64,000 nt of DNA from Helicobacter sp. (GCF_029067145.1 NZ_JAIEFA010000031.1:45796-109795), one strand, 5' to 3'; numbered from the stretch's first letter, positions 1 to 9,711 are shown. Notes: generated by a model not told the origin, from the letters alone. Translations and numbers: made by a program.

Positions 1-242
1 CAAACTTATTTTTAAAAAACAATCCACAATTTGATTTCTTCATAGATGTGAGTGCGCGTGGAAATGTAAGTTTGCGCGCCAACAACGCTTGTGATGTAAG
101 TGTTTTAGCAAAAAATTACTTCAATGGAGGAGGACACGCAAATGCAAGCGGTGGCAAAATAGATGGATTCAAAGAAAGTTTTATCTATGAGGATATTAAA
201 GAATGCGTGCAAACTATCTTAAAAGGAGAAGAATATGAATAA
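1..242 (+). CDS. DHH-family phosphoesterase, C-terminal part (5' truncated by window edge)
   Basis: The frame is open from the first bases of the window, so only the C-terminal part (about 80 residues) of a longer protein is visible. It holds the GGGHANASGG signature of the DHHA1 substrate-binding subdomain, found in DHH phosphoesterases that hydrolyse small nucleotides or single-stranded nucleic acid. The catalytic DHH domain must lie upstream. An internal GTG at 48 could be mistaken for a start, but the reading frame and fold continue through it. The stop overlaps the next start by 8 bases, so the two are probably co-translated. Confidence 0.8.
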   Translation, partial: NLFLKNNPQFDFFIDVSARGNVSLRANNACDVSVLAKNYFNGGGHANASGGKIDGFKESFIYEDIKECVQTILKGEEYE

Positions 243-468
243 AGACAGAATCAAAGAGCTAGAAGAAGAAGTGGAGGAATTGTCCATTCAATTAAGCGAT
301 ATGCTTTGTGTGACGTTAATCTTAAGTGGCGTAAAGGAATCCTCTATGCAAGAGGCATTGGACGCTTATATTGACGGATTAGATGAACAAAGCATAGAAT
401 ATGGTGTCAATGAGATTTTGCAGAATCTAAAAAAGCTCAAACAAACACACCCGCAATTTTTTGCCTAA
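235..468 (+). CDS. Small conserved coiled-coil protein of unknown function
   Basis: A 77-residue protein. Residues 1-22 are strongly charged and heptad-like (KDRIKELEEEVEELSIQLSD), suggesting a short coiled coil; the rest is predicted helical with no catalytic motif or membrane segment. The start is supported by AGGAG about 7 bases upstream and by the 8-base overlap with the DHH phosphoesterase gene. It lies between that gene and purN in the same direction. I do not recognise a named family. Confidence 0.72.
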   Translation: MNKDRIKELEEEVEELSIQLSDMLCVTLILSGVKESSMQEALDAYIDGLDEQSIEYGVNEILQNLKKLKQTHPQFFA

Positions 469-478
469 AAGAGATTCT

Positions 479-1207
479 ATGGAAACAAAAAGAATCGCTA
501 TTTTATTTAGTGGCAATGGAAGCAATTTAGAAGCACTCATCAAGGCTTTGCACCAAAAATGCTTTCTCCCTAGCAAACGACCTGAAAATACAAAACAAAG
601 CACCATCGGAGGGTTCTTGATTGGAGATGTTTTAATTGAGGGATTCTTAATTGGGGGATTAGCGCATACATTTAAACGAATAGAACCTGATTGTGCAAAG
701 AGCAAACATTCCAACAAAGCCTTTAAGGTGGAAGTTGTCTTGGCTTTGAGCAACAAAAGCGACGCATTTGGGCTTACGCGCGCCAAAAGACTAGGAATCG
801 CTACGCAAGTGATAGAAAGCGCGGGGAAGACAAGGGAGGAGTTTGATACGCAATTAGTCGCAACCCTGCAAGAATTTAAACTAGATTTATGCGTATTGGC
901 TGGATTTATGCGAATCTTAACACCGATTTTTACGCAAAAGATTCGCGCTATCAATATCCACCCCTCGCTCTTGCCTCTTTTCAAAGGAGCGCACGGAATC
1001 TTAGAGTCCTACAACTCACCTATGCGCTTAGGAGGCGTGAGCGTGCATTATGTCAGCGAGGAGCTAGATAGCGGAGAAATCATCGCGCAAGGCGCAATCG
1101 CAAAAATCAAAGGAGAAAACCTAGAATCTTATGAAACGCGTATCCACAAATTAGAACACACATTGTATCCGCTGGCATTACTAGAAGCACTCACAAGGAA
1201 AAAATAA
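479..1207 (+). CDS. purN: Phosphoribosylglycinamide formyltransferase (GART) with an extra N-terminal-domain insertion
   Basis: Transfers a formyl group from 10-formyl-tetrahydrofolate to GAR in cytosolic purine synthesis. The N-terminal SGNGSNLEALI phosphate loop, SNKSDAFGL, and the catalytic core LAGFMRIL followed by NIHPSLLP (the family's Asn-His pair) are all present. ATG 479 is preferred over an in-frame TTG at 461 because the family starts directly with this strand and 461 overlaps the previous gene. The protein is 242 residues, while PurN is usually about 190-215. The excess is a stretch at about residues 28-80 between the first helix and second strand, containing a repeated GGFLIG-like motif. 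The last base of the stop overlaps the glycosyltransferase start (TAATG). Confidence 0.9.
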   Translation: METKRIAILFSGNGSNLEALIKALHQKCFLPSKRPENTKQSTIGGFLIGDVLIEGFLIGGLAHTFKRIEPDCAKSKHSNKAFKVEVVLALSNKSDAFGLTRAKRLGIATQVIESAGKTREEFDTQLVATLQEFKLDLCVLAGFMRILTPIFTQKIRAINIHPSLLPLFKGAHGILESYNSPMRLGGVSVHYVSEELDSGEIIAQGAIAKIKGENLESYETRIHKLEHTLYPLALLEALTRKK

Positions 1208-2313
1208 TGCGTATTTTACACACAGAATGGTCGGGTGGCTTTGGCGGGCAGGAGATTCGGATTCTAAATGAAATGCAAGAAATGCGTAGGCGCGGTTGTT
1301 ATCTCGCACTTGCTACCAAAGAGGACGCTAGAATCCTACTCAAAGCCAAAGAACAGGGTTTTACCACCTTTACCCTACCCTTTAGGCGCAAAACCGACTT
1401 AGAAAGTATTTATCAACTTCATAAAATCGCGAAAAACTTTGATATTATCAATACGCATAGCGGCGTAGATACTTGGCTAGGCGGATTAGCAAGCATTGGA
1501 AGCGGAGCGAAGTTTATCCGCACGCGTCATCTATCCAACAAAATCCACCCCTCACGCTTAAACTTTATTAACTCCCTAGCAGATTTCATCATCACCACAG
1601 GAGAAAGCATAAGAGAAGCAATGATACGCGAGAATCGCATCAAAAGAGAGAGGATTCTTTCTATCCCCACAGGCATTGACACGGAGACTTTTTGCAAAGA
1701 AAAATACGACAAAGAAGCAATGAAAACAAAATACAATCTCCCACAAAATAAATTGATTATAGGCAATTTAGGCGTTTTGCGTGCAATGAAGCGACAAGAT
1801 GTTTTTATTGAAGTCGCGCGTGAAATTTGCCAAAAATACCCCGATGTATTTTTTGTGATTGCGGGCAGTGGAGATGGACAAATCCGCTTAGAAAATCTCG
1901 CAAAAGAAGTCAATCAGGCGGTAAATCAAGAAGTCGTGCGCCTGCTTGGACACATTGAAAATCCTGCAGAATTTTTGGCAACTTTGGATATTTTTATGCT
2001 CACAAGTGATAAAAATGAGGGTGTGCCGCAAAGCCTAATGCAAGCTCTAGCTATGGAGATTCCAAGCATTGCAAGCGATATTGGCTCTATTGCGGATTTA
2101 CACTTTTATTCTCAAGGCAAGCCAAATTTCATTCTCACAAAAAATCCAAGCTTAGAGGAGTTTGCAGAAGCGTTAGAATCGCTAATTAGAGAGAGAGAGA
2201 GAGAGAGAGAGATAATCCTGCCATCGCGTGATTTTATTGTAAAAAATTTCTCTCTTGCCGCAATGGGTGAGAAAACTATGCAAGTGTATCAGAATCTGCT
2301 TGTCAATTCTTGA
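1207..2313 (+). CDS. Glycosyltransferase, GT4-like (group 1), with an (AG)n phase-variation tract
   Basis: A 368-residue GT-B fold enzyme that probably adds a sugar to a cell-surface glycan such as LPS. Seen: an N-terminal glycine-rich acceptor-domain loop (SGGFGGQEIR), a linker with IPTGIDTETF, the nucleotide-sugar domain (GNLGVLRAMKRQD), and EGVPQSLMQALAMEIP, the position of the family E-x7-E motif with Gln in place of the second Glu. Residues 328-335 are Arg-Glu repeats encoded by a 25-base AG tract. Gaining one AG unit creates TAA at once; losing one gives TGA seven codons on, so slippage would remove the last 33-40 residues. Donor and acceptor cannot be told from sequence. Confidence 0.88.
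   Translation: MRILHTEWSGGFGGQEIRILNEMQEMRRRGCYLALATKEDARILLKAKEQGFTTFTLPFRRKTDLESIYQLHKIAKNFDIINTHSGVDTWLGGLASIGSGAKFIRTRHLSNKIHPSRLNFINSLADFIITTGESIREAMIRENRIKRERILSIPTGIDTETFCKEKYDKEAMKTKYNLPQNKLIIGNLGVLRAMKRQDVFIEVAREICQKYPDVFFVIAGSGDGQIRLENLAKEVNQAVNQEVVRLLGHIENPAEFLATLDIFMLTSDKNEGVPQSLMQALAMEIPSIASDIGSIADLHFYSQGKPNFILTKNPSLEEFAEALESLIREREREREIILPSRDFIVKNFSLAAMGEKTMQVYQNLLVNS
2188..2212 (+). repeat. (AG)12 dinucleotide tract inside the glycosyltransferase gene
   Basis: Twelve AG units plus a final A. It is in frame in this copy, encoding Arg-Glu repeats. Tracts of this length and kind are known contingency loci for surface glycosylation in Helicobacter and Campylobacter. Both alternative frames close almost at once after the tract. 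Confidence 0.9.
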
Positions 2314-2370
2314 TAAATTTAAAATAATTTACACCCTTAGAGCTTAAAATTTGGTTTGTATGCAGGGTTA

Positions 2371-2441
2371 CAGATTGCTTCGCTTGCAAGGACTGCTGGG
2401 ATTCGTCATTGTGAAGCCTTTGTAAAAAGCTGTGGCAATCT
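2371..2441. repeat. Degenerate dispersed intergenic repeat, copy A
   Basis: Non-coding DNA between the glycosyltransferase and the EF-hand gene, which run convergently. It contains GCAAGGAC, then GTCATTGTGAAGCC and, 25 bases on, GTGGCAATCT. The same word order recurs near 12745-12800 (copy B) and, more diverged, near 52342-52460 (copy C). It resembles the CGTCATTGCGAG / CTCGCAATGACG type of palindromic intergenic repeat. A 61-codon frame across it is probably not a gene. Confidence 0.5.
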
Positions 2442-2523
2442 AAAATACAAAATCTCGCAATTTGTTATAAGATTATGGACTCCACTCTACTTCCTTATGC
2501 GCGCAGGAATCATAAGGGTAAAG

Positions 2524-3501
2524 TTACGCTTTTGTGCTTAGAATCAAGCTTTCATTAGAGCCCATTTGCTCTACAAAATCACGGATTTTCCTATCCAAAT
2601 GCTGATTTATCACATCGGTATCTTGGCTTTGTTGTTTGATTTGCTCTACTTCTCCTGCAAAATATTGCCTTACCAACGCTTGCTCCTCTGGTGAAAGCGC
2701 GTTAAGATTACCACTCTGCTTGATTTTTGCAAGCAGTCTCATCGCTTCCTCCATTGCAGAGACATCTAACTCCTCTTTGTTGGGGGTTGCAAGGTTTGCT
2801 TCTTGGGATTGCGCGACCATTTCTGCTAAAGGATTTTCTTGCGATTCTAAAATCCCCTTAAGCGCGCTATATAAGCTACCACGCGTTACTTCAAAATGTT
2901 CTTGCACACTAATTTTGCCATTTAAATCTTTGTCTTGTGAAATAAAATTATCTAGCAAATCCTCTGTGGTGCGCACTTCTGTATCATCACTTTTGGTGTT
3001 GCCCTCTACCAAAAGCACGGAAATTGGATTGCCAAACGATTGGCTTTGGCTCAACTCAAAACTATAACCATCTCTCAAAAGTCCTCTTTCGTTTTCCGAA
3101 AACTTCCCATCTTGATTCAAATCTGCTCTTTGCGCCCCCACATTACCCATTATCTCTGCATACCAGCCACTAACATAAGCCTCTGCTTTGCCACTTAAAC
3201 GCATATTGCCATCTTCTCTAGCATAAAAGTCTTTTTTGTTAAATTTCTCTTGCAATCGTTCCATATTTTCTTTAGAGATTAAAGCACTCACGCGCTCTCC
3301 ACTTGTATGGTCATCAAAAAGCACGAGTTGGTAGTTAGAATCCCCAACTAACTTTGATTTTATGGACTCTTTGATTCCTCTTTCTTGGGGTTTTAATTGC
3401 AAATCTTGACTTTCTTCGCTTGTCAATGCTGCCTGTGTGCGGTCATTTGCCGCTAGATAAACCTTAGAAGAAACAATGCTTCCTGCGCCATTTACAAACA
3501 T
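2524..3501 (-). CDS. EF-hand calcium-binding protein in a probable sigma-28 (flagellar) transcription unit
   Basis: A 325-residue soluble protein with two canonical 12-residue EF-hand loops: about residues 127-138 (DLNQDGKFSENE) and 190-201 (DKDLNGKISVQE). Each has the expected Asp/Asn ligands, central Gly and final Glu. There is no Sec signal or membrane segment. The N-terminus is Ser/Thr/Ala-rich and low in structure, as in many flagellar export substrates. The C-terminal third is helical and Gln/Glu-rich. The start follows AAGGAG. It lies directly downstream of a small exported-peptide gene and a sigma-28-like promoter (3769-3795), with no other promoter seen in the gap. Calcium binding is a family inference; flagellar co-regulation or secretion is my inference. 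Confidence 0.75.
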   Translation of the reverse strand: MFVNGAGSIVSSKVYLAANDRTQAALTSEESQDLQLKPQERGIKESIKSKLVGDSNYQLVLFDDHTSGERVSALISKENMERLQEKFNKKDFYAREDGNMRLSGKAEAYVSGWYAEIMGNVGAQRADLNQDGKFSENERGLLRDGYSFELSQSQSFGNPISVLLVEGNTKSDDTEVRTTEDLLDNFISQDKDLNGKISVQEHFEVTRGSLYSALKGILESQENPLAEMVAQSQEANLATPNKEELDVSAMEEAMRLLAKIKQSGNLNALSPEEQALVRQYFAGEVEQIKQQSQDTDVINQHLDRKIRDFVEQMGSNESLILSTKA

Positions 3502-3514
3502 TTTACTCCTTAAT

Positions 3515-3747
3515 TTATACCATTACAATAAAACAATGATAGTTTCCATATCTATCAGGAACACATTTTCTGATAAGTTTTGCCATTGTATCTTTAGAAT
3601 CATCAGATTTTGATGCAATATTTTTTCAAACACATCTGTTTCATTATTTATCTTTGGACTCGCATACGCACACAATCCAAAAACCAATACCACACTCAAA
3701 ACTATTTTATGTATAAAAACTCCTTTGTTAAAAAAATATTTAATCAT
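3515..3747 (-). pseudogene. Small exported cysteine-containing peptide, apparently frameshifted
   Basis: From ATG 3747 the frame encodes a basic N-terminus, a hydrophobic core (IVLSVVLVFGLCAYA) and a likely AYA|S cleavage site, then about 12 mature residues up to an A6 run near 3620. Continuing in that frame gives an unlikely tail ending at 3523. A shift to the -1 frame at the A6 gives a protein-like C-terminus with C-x9-C (RKCVPDRYGNYHC) ending at a TAA (3515-3517), 13 bases before the EF-hand gene start. An AAAGGAG upstream of an ATA codon inside the signal region suggests the original ATG has mutated, leaving the upstream ATG. It is either a recent pseudogene, a slippage-controlled gene, or a sequencing error in the A run. 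Confidence 0.55.
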
Positions 3748-3768
3748 TATAGAGATTTATTCTTAAAA

Positions 3769-3795
3769 ATATCGGATAATTTTAGAAAAACTTTA
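3769..3795 (-). promoter_or_regulatory. Sigma-28 (FliA)-type promoter
   Basis: On the minus strand, TAAAGTTT (3788-3795), an 11-base spacer, then TCCGATAT (3769-3776). This is a near-exact match to the flagellar sigma-28 consensus TAAAGTTT-N11-GCCGATAA. It sits in the 58-base gap between the flavin-binding protein stop and the exported-peptide start, with transcription expected to begin about 13 bases before the ATG. FliA itself is encoded at 59562-60266. Confidence 0.75.
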
Positions 3796-3805
3796 ATATG
3801 TTTTG

Positions 3806-4396
3806 CTATTTTGTTACAAATCGCTGCATAAGCTCTATTGTCTCTGCGTCCAGCTTCTCTTTGCGATTCTTTAAATCCTGCACGATTTGCTCCCAATCCT
3901 CAATTTTAAGATTCTGTCCAAATTTTGCTTTCGCACTTAAAGATTCCACTAAAATCTTTCCTACAAAAGTGCCTTTTTCTTTGCCGACAAACTGCCCACT
4001 CTCCATACTCATTTGCGTATTTTGTGGCTCATATTTACACACAAGACGCGTTAAAATATGCTTTTTCTCCTCCCAATCCTCTATGACACAAAACTGCCCC
4101 TCCAAAAAAACAGAAAAGAAAAATTGCGTGGGAATCATTGTGTGATTTAAAAAATGGCTCGGAATATAAGCATAAGGTTTTGCCGCACTAAAGGCGACTT
4201 TGGGATTCTGCTTTAAAAGTGAGTATTTGCGCCCAGCTTTTGCGCCGTGTAGATAAATTTGCGAATCCTCATAACAAAAACTAAGCGGCACTGCATAAGG
4301 AATATTATCAGGAATCACGAGCGTGCCAAATTCTATTGCATTTAAAAACTCTCCTATCAACCCCAAATCTTTACAATCAAAATCACTTCTTCGCAT
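3806..4396 (-). CDS. Pyridoxamine 5'-phosphate oxidase-like FMN-binding protein (NimA-like)
   Basis: About 196 residues with the split beta-barrel flavin-binding fold. The N-terminal MRRSDFD, then the GTLVIPDNIPYAVPLSFCYE strand pair and IYLHGAKAGRKYSLLKQNPKVAFSA, are characteristic of the NimA/PdxH-like family (nitroimidazole reductase-like or small-molecule flavin reductases). I prefer the ATG at 4396 over the ATG at 4444: the family begins with MRR, and 4444 would overlap murB by 23 bases. It is the last gene after tpiA-fabI-fliQ-murB. Substrate is unknown. Confidence 0.8.
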   Translation of the reverse strand: MRRSDFDCKDLGLIGEFLNAIEFGTLVIPDNIPYAVPLSFCYEDSQIYLHGAKAGRKYSLLKQNPKVAFSAAKPYAYIPSHFLNHTMIPTQFFFSVFLEGQFCVIEDWEEKKHILTRLVCKYEPQNTQMSMESGQFVGKEKGTFVGKILVESLSAKAKFGQNLKIEDWEQIVQDLKNRKEKLDAETIELMQRFVTK

Positions 4397-4421
4397 TGTT
4401 GTTATGCCCCATTGCTTCCAA

Positions 4422-5240
4422 TCATCGCAGAATCTGCACTTCATTTTCTAGTGCGATTCCACATTCCTTTTGCACTTTCTCTTTTGCAATCTCTATTAAT
4501 TCCAAAGCTTCCTCAAAGGTAGAATCCCCAAGATTCACAAGAAAATTCGCGTGTTTTTCGCTAAAGCACAAGCTCTTGCTTTTGCCAAATCGCACACCCT
4601 TTAGCCCCACTGCCTCAATCAAACGCCCCGCAAAATCACCCTTAGGATTCTTAAAACAACTCCCAAAACTCGGCTCTTTTGGCTGATTTTGTCGCATTTT
4701 TATACATTCCTCCACTAAATCGCCTCTAAAACCGCTTTGCTTTTTAAAAATCCCGGCAAAAATCAGCCCAGAAATTTCGCTACTACGATAGGATAACCCT
4801 AGCGATTCCACATTCTTAAAACCAAGCTTTGCGGTATTTTCTAGTTGCAAGATTCCAAGTAGCACTTCTTGAATCTCATAACTTTTCAGCCCCGCATTCA
4901 TCTTGATGATTCCACCCACACTTCCGGGCAATCCACAAAGAATCTCAAACCCTCTTAGATTCTTGCGTTTAGCATAAGCAAACAGCCTGCCACTCGGTGT
5001 TGCCGAACCCACTTCTAAGCTGTCTCCTAAGTCTTTAATGTAATCAAATGCCTTACTTAAAGCGCAGAGATTCTTAGCATTTGGAGCAATCAACAGATTG
5101 TTTGCCTTGCCGATGATTTGCGGGGAAGCCTGCTCTAAGAGGGCAATATAATCTTGTGGCGATTCTATATAATTTAATGCAAGCTGTGTGCCAATTCGCA
5201 CGCTCGTATAACGCGAAAAATCTACAATTTTTTGAAACAT
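4422..5240 (-). CDS. murB: UDP-N-acetylenolpyruvoylglucosamine reductase
   Basis: Reduces enolpyruvyl-UDP-GlcNAc to UDP-MurNAc with NADPH in the cytosolic part of peptidoglycan synthesis. The FAD-binding region (YTSVRIGTQ, IGKANNLLI), the central RGFEILCGLPGSVGGIIKMNAG motif region and the C-terminal PSFGSCFKNPKGDFAGRLIE with its catalytic-loop Ser are present. At 272 residues it is the short form seen in Campylobacterota. It follows fliQ by 6 bases, the arrangement I recall from H. pylori. Confidence 0.94.
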   Translation of the reverse strand: MFQKIVDFSRYTSVRIGTQLALNYIESPQDYIALLEQASPQIIGKANNLLIAPNAKNLCALSKAFDYIKDLGDSLEVGSATPSGRLFAYAKRKNLRGFEILCGLPGSVGGIIKMNAGLKSYEIQEVLLGILQLENTAKLGFKNVESLGLSYRSSEISGLIFAGIFKKQSGFRGDLVEECIKMRQNQPKEPSFGSCFKNPKGDFAGRLIEAVGLKGVRFGKSKSLCFSEKHANFLVNLGDSTFEEALELIEIAKEKVQKECGIALENEVQILR

Positions 5241-5246
5241 TGGAAT

Positions 5247-5513
5247 CTAAAAAAGAAAGCTTGGCATTAGATTAAAGATTCTTGTTGTAAAGTCCATTAG
5301 CATATTGAGCATCCAAGGCATTGTAAAGATAATCACGACAATTACCGCTAGAATCTTTGGCACAAAAGTAAGCGTCATTTCGTTGATTTGTGTCGTGGCT
5401 TGAAAAATACTAATCATCAAGCCCACTACCAAACCGACAAGCAACATCGGGAGAGAAAGGGTAAGCGTGATTTTATAAGTCTCAATCGCCAAAGCCATTA
5501 ATTGCGATTCCAC
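5247..5513 (-). CDS. fliQ: Flagellar type III export apparatus protein FliQ
   Basis: An 88-residue inner-membrane subunit of the flagellar export gate. Two hydrophobic helices (about residues 15-37 and 48-72) flank the conserved loop ISIFQATTQINEMTLTFVPKI, which defines FliQ. Length matches the family. It sits 6 bases before murB and 22 bases after fabI, so its expression probably depends on a housekeeping promoter and not a flagellar one. Confidence 0.95.
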   Translation of the reverse strand: MESQLMALAIETYKITLTLSLPMLLVGLVVGLMISIFQATTQINEMTLTFVPKILAVIVVIIFTMPWMLNMLMDFTTRIFNLMPSFLF

Positions 5514-5535
5514 AATTCTCTCCTCACTTTAAAAT

Positions 5536-7091
<1,556 letters not shown>

Positions 7092-7112
7092 AAGATTCCT
7101 TTAGTTTTTGGT

Positions 7113-7118
7113 ATTATA
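7113..7118 (-). promoter_or_regulatory. Housekeeping -10 element for tpiA
   Basis: TGC-TATAAT on the minus strand, an extended -10 as used by the major sigma factor in Campylobacterota, 22 bases before the tpiA ATG. Confidence 0.6.
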
Positions 7119-7154
7119 GCAAATCTTAAAAACTTTACAATTCTTATTGAATGC

Positions 7155-7160
7155 TATAAT
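7155..7160 (+). promoter_or_regulatory. Housekeeping -10 element for the FUSC-type gene
   Basis: TGC-TATAAT on the plus strand, 26 bases before the ATG at 7187, with AAGGAG at 7176-7181 as ribosome binding site. It is divergent from the tpiA promoter. Confidence 0.6.
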
Positions 7161-7186
7161 TTCAACGATAACTTTAAGGAGTTTGA

Positions 7187-8269
7187 ATGAATTTTTTACA
7201 AAAAATTCAAGAGAATATTAAGCTCATTTTCACTTGGAATCCTAGCGATAGATTATGGCAAATGCCATTTTTTGCGGGATTAAGTGTTGCAATCGTGCTT
7301 TTTATTGCAGCTTTTTTTAATCGTCCGGATTTGGGGCTTGTGGCAATCATCGGCACCAATATTTTTCTTTATGTTCCAGACACTCCGATTCACCATAAAA
7401 TGATTTTATGTATGGCAAGCGCTTTTGGAATTATCGCTTCCTTCACGCTTGGGCTGATTGGACAAGCCTTTCCTACACTGATTCCATTCATTGTCTTTCT
7501 TGTTACAATGATAGGTGCGCAAGTCGTGCGCTATTTTAGTATTGGCGCGCCGGGATTCTTTTTCTTTACCTTTGCGATGATTCTTGGCACTTATATTCCT
7601 TTTGAGGTCAAAGACTATCCCTTTGCCATTGGGCTTGTCGCACTTGGAACAATGGTAGCAAATGTGATGGTTTTGCTGTATTCTCTAAGTGTAATTTACC
7701 TCTTCAAACATCCTCCAAAACCGATTCCAAAAATTGGAGAATTTGGCTTTGGCGTAATTATTATTGACCCTATTATCATTGCGTTTTTTGTCAGTGCCTC
7801 TATGGTTTTCCAAAACTTTTTGGAATTAGAAAGAGGCTATTGGGTGGGAGTAAGTTGTGCCGCTATCTTAACAGCGGTTACTTTTAAACAAATTTGGATT
7901 AAACAGACACAAAGAATCTTAGGCACGATTCTAGGCGTAAGCTTCGCTTATTTCTTACTACACTTTAGTTTTAGCCCGATTCAATTTGCACTTTTGATGA
8001 TGATATTAATGTTTTTTGCAGAATTAACAGCGGTTAGGAATTATGCTTTGGCAATGGTATTTTTAACTCCTTATTCTACTTATTTGGCAGAAGTTGCAAG
8101 TTTTATGAATTATGACCCAGATTTGATTATCAAGGCAAGAATCCTAGACATTACCATTGGTAGTTTATTTGGACTTTTGGGAGGTGCAGTAATGCATTGG
8201 CAACCTTTGCGAAAAATACTAGAGAGAATCTTACGCAAAATCGTTTTTCGGTGGGCGGGCGAAGATTAA
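7187..8269 (+). CDS. FUSC-family (aromatic acid exporter-like) integral membrane protein
   Basis: A 360-residue inner-membrane protein with about ten hydrophobic segments in two halves. The second half carries ERGYWVGVSCAAILTAVTFKQ followed by QRILGTILGVSF, matching the FUSC-family pattern in which a YWV strand precedes the ILG-G motif. Members are associated with efflux of aromatic acids or other toxic organic anions. It is monocistronic between divergent tpiA and convergent cetA. Substrate is unknown. Confidence 0.75.
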   Translation: MNFLQKIQENIKLIFTWNPSDRLWQMPFFAGLSVAIVLFIAAFFNRPDLGLVAIIGTNIFLYVPDTPIHHKMILCMASAFGIIASFTLGLIGQAFPTLIPFIVFLVTMIGAQVVRYFSIGAPGFFFFTFAMILGTYIPFEVKDYPFAIGLVALGTMVANVMVLLYSLSVIYLFKHPPKPIPKIGEFGFGVIIIDPIIIAFFVSASMVFQNFLELERGYWVGVSCAAILTAVTFKQIWIKQTQRILGTILGVSFAYFLLHFSFSPIQFALLMMILMFFAELTAVRNYALAMVFLTPYSTYLAEVASFMNYDPDLIIKARILDITIGSLFGLLGGAVMHWQPLRKILERILRKIVFRWAGED

Positions 8270-8337
8270 AAGCACAAAGAAATTTGTGCTTCAAACCAAT
8301 TGCTACGAATCCTTCTATCAAAAACAATCAATTAGAA

Positions 8338-9711
8338 TTAGGGAATTGCGTGAAGTTGCTGATAAACCTCCGTGCTTTTGGCTTCAAATTTTTGACAATA
8401 TGTTTGTAATTGTTCTTGATTCTCTGTAAAATTACCAAGTTTAATAAACTCCAAAAACTCTTGAATACTTTTATCAAAATCAAAGATTTTTTGGCAAATG
8501 CTCTTATCTATCAAAGAATTTTCTCCAATATTACATTGTGAAACTATCTGCGGAATCTCATTTGTAATCACAGCAGAATAGGAGGCAAATTTTTTCAAAA
8601 TACAATCCAACTCTAGCAACGCAATATAAGAAGTCTTATTGGTATGTAAAATAGAATCTAGCAAGAAAGCGGCTTGTTTATCCATTGCACCAAAAGTTTC
8701 ATTGAATGAAATCATCAATTCATTAGAATTATTTGTAATGGTGTCAATCTCTTTAACATAGCCTGAAATCTCGTCCATTTCTTGGTTGATGACTTGTGTA
8801 GTTGAAGAGATTTCTGACGCGGTTTTTGTGGCACGCTCTGCTAGTTTTCTCACCTCATCAGCAACGACTGCAAATCCTCTTCCGTGTTCCCCAGCTCTTG
8901 CTGCTTCAATTGCGGCATTGAGGGCTAGTAAATTGGTTTGGTCGGTAATCTCCTTAATCAAGGAAACAAATGTATCAATTTCTTTAATTCGTTTTGTGAA
9001 ACACTCAAAGGATTGTGAAGTTTGCGACATCATAGAGGAGAGATTGGCAAAATTATTCATAATCACTTGGACACTTTGCATTCCTTGATTGGAAGATTGA
9101 GAAATGGCTTTTGTCTCTTCAGAGGTTTCATTCATCACCGAAATTACAGCATTTAGATTTGTAGAAATTGAATTTAAATCTTTCTTTAAACTCACTGCGC
9201 TTTGTTTAGAAATCTGATTCACAATTAAACCTCTTGCGCCTAATTTATCTGCTTCTTCAACTGCATAAGAGGCTTTATTAATAAGCTGCCCCACATAAGA
9301 AAAAGTTCCTTTTAGGCTTGCAGAATTTAATTTTCTATAATATTGTTTTTTGCTTGCTGCAGTAATAGTGGAAGCCCCTCCTCTAACAAAGGCTTCCACT
9401 TGGTCAGCCAAATCATTAATTGTCCACGACAGATTACCCAAAGCACCATTGTCTTGAATATTTGTGATTCTTGCTTCTAGGTCTCCATTAGCAAGCTGTG
9501 AAACACAATGTGTTATTTCTTGAATATATTTATCTCGTCTATTTCCAGCTATTAGCGTCAATGTGCAAGTCAAAATACCTAGACAAAAAGCCCCAAATTC
9601 TAGCAAAATATGAATATCTAAAATTTCAATAATAAATAAACAAACAAAAATGGCAATGAAACAATAATTAAAAACCCTAGAATATCTATAAAGTTGATAC
9701 GAATTCTTCAT
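8338..9711 (-). CDS. cetA: CetA-like methyl-accepting chemotaxis (energy taxis) transducer
   Basis: A 457-residue transducer. Two closely spaced N-terminal hydrophobic helices (about residues 12-52) have almost no periplasmic loop. A HAMP-like stretch ([14 protein letters not shown]) follows, then a long coiled coil with the MCP hairpin tip ([38 protein letters not shown], here split across about residues 262-299). The lack of a ligand domain, the length and the neighbouring PAS gene fit C. jejuni CetA, which relays signals from a separate PAS protein to CheA. The last 110 residues are a helical domain that could be a degenerate CZB-type module, but its zinc ligands are not evident. Confidence 0.8.
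   Translation of the reverse strand: MKNSYQLYRYSRVFNYCFIAIFVCLFIIEILDIHILLEFGAFCLGILTCTLTLIAGNRRDKYIQEITHCVSQLANGDLEARITNIQDNGALGNLSWTINDLADQVEAFVRGGASTITAASKKQYYRKLNSASLKGTFSYVGQLINKASYAVEEADKLGARGLIVNQISKQSAVSLKKDLNSISTNLNAVISVMNETSEETKAISQSSNQGMQSVQVIMNNFANLSSMMSQTSQSFECFTKRIKEIDTFVSLIKEITDQTNLLALNAAIEAARAGEHGRGFAVVADEVRKLAERATKTASEISSTTQVINQEMDEISGYVKEIDTITNNSNELMISFNETFGAMDKQAAFLLDSILHTNKTSYIALLELDCILKKFASYSAVITNEIPQIVSQCNIGENSLIDKSICQKIFDFDKSIQEFLEFIKLGNFTENQEQLQTYCQKFEAKSTEVYQQLHAIP

Noticed and set aside
427..984. Long open frame on the minus strand
   Set aside because: It lies opposite purN, whose catalytic motifs are clear; no ribosome binding site and a composition typical of an antisense shadow.
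2356..2541. A 61-codon plus-strand frame after the glycosyltransferase
   Set aside because: It spans a degenerate intergenic repeat, has no ribosome binding site and overlaps the end of the EF-hand gene.
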